Of a DNA stretch of 64,000 nt, positions 57,721 through 64,000 are shown piece by piece. The notes under the pieces were generated by a model that saw only the letters and a list, made by a program, of their open reading frames with translations, ran no database searches and was not told where the DNA came from. Source of the stretch: Zymogenus sp964542895 (GTDB lineage Bacteria; Desulfobacterota; Zymogenia; Zymogenales; Zymogenaceae); assembly GCA_964542895.1 (NCBI GenBank), contig CAZIWT010000002.1, positions 1 to 64,000 of the forward strand, read 5' to 3'. Made by a program: the position numbers and the translations under genes. Each line of letters begins with the position of its first letter. Position 1 is the stretch's first letter.

Positions 57721-60174
57721 ATGTTTTTTAAAAACGATAAGGAAGATGGGATCTTTGAGATGGGTGACAATATACTTCCTCTTCTGCCGCTCAGGGATAT
57801 CATTATCTTTCCCCACATGGTGGTTCCCCTCTTTGTGGGGAGGAAGAAATCGATCAACGCCCTGGAGACGGCAATGGCATCCGATAAAAGCATACTGTTA
57901 TCCGCACAGCTGAATGCCAAGACGGACGACCCGACCCCGGATCAGATATATCGGATTGGAACCATCGGGTCGATCATCCAGCTGTTGAGGCTTCCGGACG
58001 GAACCGTTAAGGTCCTCGTTGAGGGTAAACAGCGGGCAAAGGTCAAGAACTATATCCCGAACGAAGATTTCTTCTTGGTCGACGTTGAGTATATAAAGGA
58101 GAACGACTTTGTAACCCCCGAAATCGAGGCGCTGATCCGATCCATAAACAGCACGTTCGAGACGTACGCCAAGCTCAACAAGAAGATACCCCCCGAGATG
58201 ATCATGAGCGTCGCCTCCATTACGGAACCCTCGAGGCTTGCCGACACCATCGTGACGCACCTAAACCTGAAGTTAGAGGAGAAGCAGCAGGTCCTCGATA
58301 TAGAAGATCCATCCAAGAGGCTCGAAAAAGTATATTCCTATATGCAGAGCGAGATCGAGATACTGCAGATAGAGAGGCGCATCAAAAACCGGGTCAAGAA
58401 ACAGATGGAGCGAACCCAGAAGGAGTACTATCTCAACGAGCAGATGAGGGCCATCCAGAAGGAGCTGGGGGAAAAGGACGAGTTCAAGGCGGAGGTCAAG
58501 GAGCTCGAAGACAAGATAAAGAAGAAGAAGCTGTCACCGGAGGCACTGGAGCGGGCCGACAAAGAGGTCAAGAAGCTCAAGATGATGTCTCCCATGAGCG
58601 CAGAGGCAACGGTGATCAGAAACTACCTCGACTGGATACTGGCGCTCCCCTGGAACGAGTACACCGAGGACAAGCTCGATATAGACGAGGCGACGAGGAT
58701 TCTGGACGAAGACCACTACGGACTGAAAAAACCGAAGGAGCGTATCCTCGAATACCTCGCGGTAAAACAGCTGAAGAAAGACATGAAGGGGCCGATCCTC
58801 TGTCTGGTGGGGCCTCCCGGGGTGGGAAAGACATCCCTCGGCAGGTCCATCGCAAGGGCCACCGGCAGAAACTTCGTGAGGCTCTCCCTCGGCGGCGTTC
58901 GCGACGAGGCGGAGATCAGGGGACACAGGCGCACCTACATCGGGGCCCTTCCCGGAAAGATCATCCAGTACCTGAAGAAATCGAAGTCGTCAAACCCTGT
59001 ATACCTCATGGACGAGGTCGACAAGATGAGCACCGATTTTCGCGGGGACCCCTCGGCGGCGCTCCTCGAGGTGCTCGACCCGGAGCAGAACTTCACGTTC
59101 AACGACCACTACCTTGATCTCGACTACGATCTCTCGAAGGTGATGTTCATCACGACGGCAAACGTCCTGTACAACATACCGAAACCTCTGCAGGACAGGA
59201 TGGAGATCATTCAGATAGACAGCTACACCGAGATAGAGAAGCTCCATATCGCCCAGCAGTTTCTGGTAAAGAAGCAGCGCGACGAGAACGGCCTCGACAA
59301 GAATAACATAGCATTCACCGACAAGGCCTTACTCGAGGTCATCAGGAAATACACCAGGGAGAGCGGAGTCAGGAACCTCGAGAGGGAGATCGGCTCCATA
59401 TGCAGAAAGGTGGCGAAGGACGTCGTGAAATACGGAAGGGAGCATTCCATAAAGATAACTCCCACGAAGGTAAGGAAATACCTCGGCATCCCCCGCTACC
59501 GTTACGGGAAGGTCGAGGATGTGGACCGCATCGGGATCGCCACCGGTATGGCATGGACCGAGGTCGGCGGAGAGCTCCTTACAATCGAGGTCACCGTGGT
59601 ACCGGGCAAGGGAAAGCTTACCATCACCGGTAAGCTGGGGGAGGTAATGCAGGAAAGCGCCCAGGCCGCCATGAGCTACATCAGGGGCAGGGCGGAGGAG
59701 CTGGGGCTCGACAGGGGCTTCTACCAGAACGTCGATCTCCACGTCCACGTGCCGGAGGGCGCGATTCCCAAGGACGGGCCGTCCGCCGGAATCACCATCG
59801 CCACGGCCATCGCGTCTGCCCTCGCAAAGCTCAAGGTCAGAAGGGACATAGCCATGACCGGAGAGATCACCCTTAGGGGAAGGGTTCTTCCCATCGGCGG
59901 CCTCAAGGAGAAGCTCCTTGCGGCCAACAGGGGCGGCATAAAGGAGGTAATAATTCCACAGGACAACGAAAAGGACCTCGAGGATATCCCGGACAGGATC
60001 AAGAAATCACTGAAGATCACCATGGCGGACCACATGGACAGCGTAATCAGCAAGGCTCTGGCTATAGATAACCACGAGGAGTTCTTCAGAAAGAACAAGG
60101 AGGAGAAGGAGAGGGAATTTCTGAGGGAGCAGGAACGGCAGCCGACGGGGATCCAGCTGGAATCGACCCATTAG
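57721..60174 (+). CDS. lon: ATP-dependent protease Lon
   Basis: An 817-residue LonA. The N-terminal substrate domain (LPLLPLRDIIIFPHMVVPLFVGR) is followed by a coiled coil, an AAA+ domain with Walker A GPPGVGKTSLGRS and Walker B PVYLMDEVDKM, and a C-terminal protease domain with the catalytic Ser in PKDGPSAG and the Lys in KEKLLAANRGG. It degrades misfolded and regulatory proteins in the cytosol. AAAGGAG precedes the ATG. A terminator lies about 140 bases after the stop. Confidence 0.97.
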   Translation: MFFKNDKEDGIFEMGDNILPLLPLRDIIIFPHMVVPLFVGRKKSINALETAMASDKSILLSAQLNAKTDDPTPDQIYRIGTIGSIIQLLRLPDGTVKVLVEGKQRAKVKNYIPNEDFFLVDVEYIKENDFVTPEIEALIRSINSTFETYAKLNKKIPPEMIMSVASITEPSRLADTIVTHLNLKLEEKQQVLDIEDPSKRLEKVYSYMQSEIEILQIERRIKNRVKKQMERTQKEYYLNEQMRAIQKELGEKDEFKAEVKELEDKIKKKKLSPEALERADKEVKKLKMMSPMSAEATVIRNYLDWILALPWNEYTEDKLDIDEATRILDEDHYGLKKPKERILEYLAVKQLKKDMKGPILCLVGPPGVGKTSLGRSIARATGRNFVRLSLGGVRDEAEIRGHRRTYIGALPGKIIQYLKKSKSSNPVYLMDEVDKMSTDFRGDPSAALLEVLDPEQNFTFNDHYLDLDYDLSKVMFITTANVLYNIPKPLQDRMEIIQIDSYTEIEKLHIAQQFLVKKQRDENGLDKNNIAFTDKALLEVIRKYTRESGVRNLEREIGSICRKVAKDVVKYGREHSIKITPTKVRKYLGIPRYRYGKVEDVDRIGIATGMAWTEVGGELLTIEVTVVPGKGKLTITGKLGEVMQESAQAAMSYIRGRAEELGLDRGFYQNVDLHVHVPEGAIPKDGPSAGITIATAIASALAKLKVRRDIAMTGEITLRGRVLPIGGLKEKLLAANRGGIKEVIIPQDNEKDLEDIPDRIKKSLKITMADHMDSVISKALAIDNHEEFFRKNKEEKEREFLREQERQPTGIQLESTH

Positions 60175-60496
60175 GGATCGAATTAAAGATGTGAATCGGT
60201 CAACGGCAAGGCAGGATACTTTGGATGCCGCCATGCGTGGGAAATGTCAAGGCTTCCTGGGGTGGGATTCTCAATAGTAGACTCGGGGATAGAGAATTAA
60301 AGATAATATCAACGTTCAACGGGGGGGTGACCCCCCGTTTTACTTAATGGTCAACCAGGAGGGGGCAATATCGAAAGACGGCGAAAGAGGGGCAAAAGGG
60401 TATCGTGTTGGACAATCCACCGTCACAAAAGCTTTTTGTCTTGACAAATCCCGGGGGAAGTGAAAAAATATAAAGTCTTTCAACAATAACACATTT
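60175..60496. other. Intergenic region between lon and tRNA-Val
   Basis: Contains the lon terminator and a G-rich tract at about 60358-60400. A TTGACA at 60441-60446 lies upstream of the tRNA with an unusually long spacer to the AT-rich AAATATAAA near 60466-60474. Confidence 0.5.
60318..60341 (+). terminator. Rho-independent terminator after lon
   Basis: AACGGGGGG and CCCCCCGTT form a perfect nine-pair stem around a short loop (GTGA), followed by TTTTAC. Confidence 0.75.
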
Positions 60497-60572
60497 GGGC
60501 GGATAGCTCAGTTGGGAGAGCACCGGCCTTACAAGCCGGGGGTCGCAGGTTCAAGCCCTGCTCCGCCTACCA
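60497..60572 (+). tRNA. tRNA-Val (anticodon TAC)
   Basis: A complete cloverleaf. The acceptor GGGCGGA pairs with TCCGCCT (first pair G-T), followed by A and encoded CCA. The anticodon stem CCGGC/GCCGG carries loop CTTACAA, anticodon TAC. The T-arm is GCAGG-TTCAAGC-CCTGC. Confidence 0.95.
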
Positions 60573-60580
60573 ATGATTTC

Positions 60581-60614
60581 AAGGGGGCCGCGGATTTTCG
60601 CGACCCCCTTTTTT
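60581..60614 (+). terminator. Rho-independent terminator after tRNA-Val
   Basis: AAGGGGG...CCCCCTT with an inner CGCG / CGCG stem, followed by a run of six T. Confidence 0.75.
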
Positions 60615-60908
60615 AGGCGTACTATTTTAGGCGTAAAACAGCCTGTAAAAATTAGATTATCGCTTCCAGTAAGATTATACCTTCCCGTCTCCCCGCTGGT
60701 CTCCCCGATTACATTGCTCGATAGAATTAATACAGCGTCTATTCTAATAGTTTCAAAAGGTTGGTTTAAGCTTATAGCCTTGACAGAACGAAGGTGCTAA
60801 AAGTATAATAAACGTCAGGTAAAATATTACTTCTTCGGACGGTCATATTAATCATGCAAACGTGCTAACTTGCAAACTTGTAATATCAAGTAAAGAGTAG
60901 AGAAAAAA
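60615..60908. other. Intergenic region with short direct repeat
   Basis: TTTTAGGCGTA occurs twice at about 60612 and 60627. The rest holds no gene that I can support; the promoter of the permease gene should lie near its AT-rich end. Confidence 0.45.
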
Positions 60909-61427
60909 ATGAACAAAAAGGAAAACAAGATGAACATGCTGGTTCCAACAATAATAATGGGTGTGCTTGCCCTTATCCTCCTCGTTGTTGCGTACAAGAA
61001 GGGTCAGCATATGGAGGCATTATCGGGCGGGGCGATGATGTTCTTGGAGATTGTGCCCCTCTTGGTTTTCGCCTTCATTATCGCCGGGATAATCCGCGTG
61101 CTGTTGCCCCATGATTTAGTCGCCACATGGGTGGGGGGGGAGTCAGGATTTAGGGGGATAGTGATCGGTACTCTGGCCGGGGCGATAACCCCCGGGGGAC
61201 CTTACGTCAGTATGCCCATCGCCGCGGGCCTCCTCAGGGCCGGTGCCGGCATGGGGACGATGGTGGCTTTTCTCACCGCGTGGTCGATATGGGCGGTCGC
61301 GAGGCTTCCCCTCGAGGTGGGCATAATGGGCTGGAAGTTCACCGGAGTCCGCATCGTCTGCTCGTTCTTCTTCCCGCCCCTCGCGGGATTTTTGGCGCAG
61401 ATATTCTTTTCGGGTGTCAAACCGTAA
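60909..61427 (+). CDS. Half-size permease (ArsP/DUF318-like)
   Basis: A 172-residue inner-membrane protein of about four to five helices with the family-like loop WVGGESGFRGIVIGTLAGAITPGGPYVSMPIAAGLLRAGAG. It resembles one half of the two-repeat permease family PF03773, some members of which export organoarsenicals or metals. At half length it may work as a dimer. It is followed 27 bases later by a cation-efflux gene, which suggests a joint metal-related role. Confidence 0.75.
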   Translation: MNKKENKMNMLVPTIIMGVLALILLVVAYKKGQHMEALSGGAMMFLEIVPLLVFAFIIAGIIRVLLPHDLVATWVGGESGFRGIVIGTLAGAITPGGPYVSMPIAAGLLRAGAGMGTMVAFLTAWSIWAVARLPLEVGIMGWKFTGVRIVCSFFFPPLAGFLAQIFFSGVKP

Positions 61428-61454
61428 TATTTTTTTGGGGCGGAGATAAAAAAT

Positions 61455-62645
61455 ATGCTCAACTGGCTGAACCAAAAAATCGCGAGTGGCTTCATCAGGG
61501 ATTTCAACGATACGGACAACAAAAGGGTCAGGATAAGATACGGCCTCGTATCCGGCTGGTTTTCCATCGCCGTGATATTTCTCCTATTCGTCGTGAAGAT
61601 CGTCCTTGGGCTCATGGCGCACTCCGTATCGATAATCGCCACGGCCTTTCACCTCCTCTCCCACCTTGCAAACTCGATTATCCTTGTGGTGACCTTTTAC
61701 GTGACAGCACGCCCCGCCACCGAGAAGAGCCCCTTTGGCCACGGGAGGATGGAGCATATAGCGCCCCTGATCATGGCGATCTTCCTCTTCGTCTCGGCGA
61801 TCTATATCGGAGAGACATCGGTCCATCAGGCCGTGGAGCCGCACGAGGTACACTACTTTAGGGCGCTTCCCTGGATACTCCTGGGCACGATGATAGTAAA
61901 GCTATTGCTGGCGCAGTTTGTCCGCTTCCTCGCCGATCGGGTAAGGTCGGAGGCTATTCACGCAAACGCCGTCCATCACGTGATCGAGGCGGTGATGACG
62001 TTTGGTGTGATTTTAGGCCTTATCATCGGCCATTCGTATCATTTCCCGGCGATAGACGGCTACATAGGGATCGTGGTCTCGGCCTGGCTTTTGTACCTCG
62101 GCTACACCCACGCAAAACACTCGATAGTGCCGATTCTGGGCAGGGCGCCGAGCAACGAGACATTGCGGAAGATTCGCGAGACCGCAAGAGGTGTGGAGGG
62201 GGTCTACGATGTCCACGAGACGATCGTCCACGACTACGGGTCGATGTACATCATCTCGCTCCACGCGGAGATCCCGGAGAGATACGGCCCGGCCAAGATG
62301 CACGAGATAGCGGAGGTATGCGAGGGTAGGCTGAGAAAGACGTTCGGGGGGGAAAGTGTGTGTCATACCGATCCCCTTGTTGAAAAGACCCCCGAGACGG
62401 AGGCCCTCGAGAAGAAATTCGCCCGGATCGCCTCCGACTTCCCGGGGCTCAAGAGCTACCATCGATTCCGCGTGATCAGCGAGTCCCCGAAGAGGACGAT
62501 AATCGCGGCGGACATAAACCTCGACGACAGGGTCCCGGAGTCCGATTACGCGGATGTCGCCAAAAACCTGGAGAGGAAGGTCATGGAGAAGATACCGAAC
62601 GTCGCCTACTGCGCTTTTTATATTACTCCCAAGTTCGCCTATTAA
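61455..62645 (+). CDS. Cation diffusion facilitator family transporter with unusual metal site
   Basis: A 396-residue CDF protein: six membrane helices (residues about 30-225), then a cytosolic domain that seems to hold two ferredoxin-like units (VEGVYDVHETIVHDYGSMYIISLHAEIPE and a second copy to the end). PFGHGRMEHIA matches the family. The transport site usually reads D-x-x-x-D in helix 2 and H-x-x-x-D in helix 5. Here helix 2 has His66 and His70 (FHLLSHLAN) and helix 5 has His174 and Glu178 (NAVHHVIEA). Altered metal selectivity is likely. It follows the half-size permease. Confidence 0.85.
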   Translation: MLNWLNQKIASGFIRDFNDTDNKRVRIRYGLVSGWFSIAVIFLLFVVKIVLGLMAHSVSIIATAFHLLSHLANSIILVVTFYVTARPATEKSPFGHGRMEHIAPLIMAIFLFVSAIYIGETSVHQAVEPHEVHYFRALPWILLGTMIVKLLLAQFVRFLADRVRSEAIHANAVHHVIEAVMTFGVILGLIIGHSYHFPAIDGYIGIVVSAWLLYLGYTHAKHSIVPILGRAPSNETLRKIRETARGVEGVYDVHETIVHDYGSMYIISLHAEIPERYGPAKMHEIAEVCEGRLRKTFGGESVCHTDPLVEKTPETEALEKKFARIASDFPGLKSYHRFRVISESPKRTIIAADINLDDRVPESDYADVAKNLERKVMEKIPNVAYCAFYITPKFAY

Positions 62646-62829
62646 TATTAGAAATTCTTGTCTTGAGGCTTCCCGCATTTTCGCCTCTTGGGCAAGGTTT
62701 TTGTATCCCGTCTTGACGGTGTGGGCTTCGCCCCAATATTGTTTTAATTGTAACCGCCGGCTCTAACATCCTTTTCATCTTCCGCCGCTCGGCTACAAGA
62801 CCTCGTCGAATCCTATAAATATTCTTGTG
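62646..62829. other. Intergenic region after the cation-efflux gene
   Basis: A short stem TGGGC-TTC-GCCCCA near 62728-62743 followed by TTGTTTT could be a weak terminator. No gene is seen. Confidence 0.35.
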
Positions 62830-62858
62830 TTGACATACCCTCTGTAATTGTGTTTAAT
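62830..62858 (+). promoter_or_regulatory. Sigma-70 promoter of the acyl-CoA dehydrogenase gene
   Basis: TTGACA (62830-62835), 17-base spacer, TTTAAT (62853-62858), about 45 bases before the ATG. Confidence 0.55.
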
Positions 62859-62903
62859 CTCCTTAAACATCATTTTTTTGGATTCTTTTGCGGAGATGCC
62901 GAC

Positions 62904-64000
62904 ATGTATAGAGATGCCATCTTAAAGGAGCTTTACAGGGAGGAGGACGTAATCCTCATCGAAATGGCGAGGGATTTCACCGAGGACGTGATCATGCCCG
63001 TGAGGCAGAAGATAGACGAAGACAGGGATCACGTGATTGTCCACGGGATCTTGGAGGGGCTCACCAACCTCGGTTTTATGAGGGCGATCTGGCCCGAGGA
63101 TATCGGCGGGAGCGACATGAGCTCCGCCCTTACCTTCTCGGCGGCCTTGGAGGAGATAGCCCGGGGCGACGCGGGCATCGCCGTGAGCCTCGGGGTCAGC
63201 CTCGGATGGCTATTCCTGCCCGCCGTTGAGGTGAAAAACGAGGCGATCATCAACGACTTCGGAAAAAAGTGCTGCGAAGACGAGCTCGTTCTCGGCTGCT
63301 TCAGCATGACGGAGGCTGGAGGCCCCAGGGGAGGCGGGGGCTGTGACATCGAAAACGTGAACTTCCACGGGAAAAAGATAGGAACCAAGGCGGCCCTCGA
63401 CGGCGACCACTGGGTATTAAACGGCGAGAAGATGTGGGCCTCGAACTCCGGCATAGCCGACCTCTACCTCGTGACGGCGAACACCGACCCGTCCCTCGGC
63501 GATGAGGGGATAGCCCTGATCTACGTCCCCGCCGACGCCGAGGGCCTCACGTTCGGGAAGTTCGAGAACAAGGCGGGCCTCCAGGCGGACAGGAACTGTC
63601 CCATGTTTCTGGACGGCGTCATGGTGCCGAAACAATATCGTCTCGCCGGGCCGGGGAGGGACGCCGAGTATCTCCACCAGAACCTGACCATCGGCAGGAT
63701 CGGGAGCGCCGCCATGAGCGTGGGATGCGCCCAGGGGGCGTTCGAGGCAGTCCTCGAATTCACCAAGGAGAGGGTAGTGGGCCTCTCCGGAAAGCCGATC
63801 AGGCAGCACTCCATCGCCGCCGGCATGATAGCGGACATGGCCATAGGGATAGAGACCGCAAGATCTGCCTACGTAACCGCCTCCTACAAGTACGACCGCC
63901 CCGAGGAATACGGCCCCCGCCATTCGGCGGCCCAGCTGAGCCGGGCGTCTTTGGCGAAGGTCTACGCGGCGGAGGTCGCCGTAAGCGTAACCAATAAAGC
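62904..64000 (+). CDS. Acyl-CoA dehydrogenase (3' end outside window)
   Basis: The first 365 codons of an acyl-CoA dehydrogenase, starting MYRDAILKELYREEDVIL at the ATG at 62904, preceded by GGAG. The N-terminal helical domain (FTEDVIMPVRQKIDEDRD, WPEDIGGSDM) is followed by the FAD-binding middle domain (LGCFSMTEAGGPRGGGGCD, LNGEKMWASNSGIADLYLV) and the start of the C-terminal helices (IGRIGSAAMSVGCAQGAFEAVLEFTKER). The enzyme oxidises acyl-CoA to enoyl-CoA and passes electrons to ETF. The catalytic Glu may lie beyond the window end. The substrate cannot be told. Confidence 0.92.
   Translation, partial: MYRDAILKELYREEDVILIEMARDFTEDVIMPVRQKIDEDRDHVIVHGILEGLTNLGFMRAIWPEDIGGSDMSSALTFSAALEEIARGDAGIAVSLGVSLGWLFLPAVEVKNEAIINDFGKKCCEDELVLGCFSMTEAGGPRGGGGCDIENVNFHGKKIGTKAALDGDHWVLNGEKMWASNSGIADLYLVTANTDPSLGDEGIALIYVPADAEGLTFGKFENKAGLQADRNCPMFLDGVMVPKQYRLAGPGRDAEYLHQNLTIGRIGSAAMSVGCAQGAFEAVLEFTKERVVGLSGKPIRQHSIAAGMIADMAIGIETARSAYVTASYKYDRPEEYGPRHSAAQLSRASLAKVYAAEVAVSVTNK

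Overview
The window reads as chromosome from a Gram-negative anaerobe of the former Deltaproteobacteria (Desulfobacterota-like). I base this on the prs / tRNA-Gln / spoVG / ispE block with rplY and pth, an NtrY-NtrX pair, SelA, a pyrophosphate-energised ion pump, an ADP-forming acyl-CoA synthetase, many sigma-54 and two-component genes, and many lipoproteins. The assignment is an inference from gene content, not a phylogeny. Coding density is high, genes lie on both strands in long co-directional runs, and no IS element, phage, integrase or CRISPR array was seen.

Layout. 1-2.5 kb: end of the sensor kinase NtrY and all of NtrX. 2.7-3.2 kb: a GNAT acetyltransferase broken by two stop codons. 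3.4-8.6 kb (minus): DEAD-box helicase, then a patatin / DUF6765-like / patatin set. 9.2-15.5 kb (minus): a run from SelA through an EF-Tu-like mini-protein, an ECF-type ATPase and a lipoprotein to a YfaA/YfaT-like pair. 15.7-23.5 kb: FolK, a radical SAM enzyme with an unknown partner, a coiled-coil tail-anchored protein, a large histidine kinase, a class III adenylate cyclase and a lipoprotein. 23.8-30.5 kb (plus): Na/Pi cotransporter, ileS-lspA-lgt and a membrane protein. 30.9-40.9 kb (minus): ferredoxin, H+/Na+-pyrophosphatase, pth, rplY, prs, tRNA-Gln, spoVG, ispE, engB, a THEP1-like NTPase and a 32-residue COX24-domain gene that starts with TTG. 41.2-43.9 kb: an alpha/beta hydrolase with Cys in the nucleophile position and an acyl-CoA synthetase.

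43.96-50.69 kb (minus) is the most unusual part: a ribosomal-peptide (RiPP) maturation cluster. In transcription order it encodes a nucleotidyltransferase, two PqqD-like leader-binding proteins, two radical SAM/SPASM enzymes, a Cys-rich precursor, an HPr-kinase-like protein, the remains of a third precursor, a second intact precursor and a soluble S26-type peptidase. The two precursors share a leader of the form KKxYEPP...VDxVQALGQ, followed by cores with a Cys every 10-13 residues in a Gly-rich setting. The enzyme set resembles what I recall as the SynChlorMet cassette of TIGRFAMs, for which I recall no assigned precursor; the genes here are good candidates.

50.9-64 kb (plus): an acyl-CoA synthetase alpha-type protein, an AT-rich TPR gene, tRNA-Lys and tRNA-Leu, the proteostasis run tig-clpP-clpX-lon, tRNA-Val, a half-size permease, a cation-efflux protein with unusual metal ligands, and the start of an acyl-CoA dehydrogenase that leaves the window. 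A further genome-level oddity is a family of G-rich, purine-biased tracts that lie downstream of stop codons and apparently also as in-frame inserts inside conserved enzymes (Pth, IspE, a histidine kinase).
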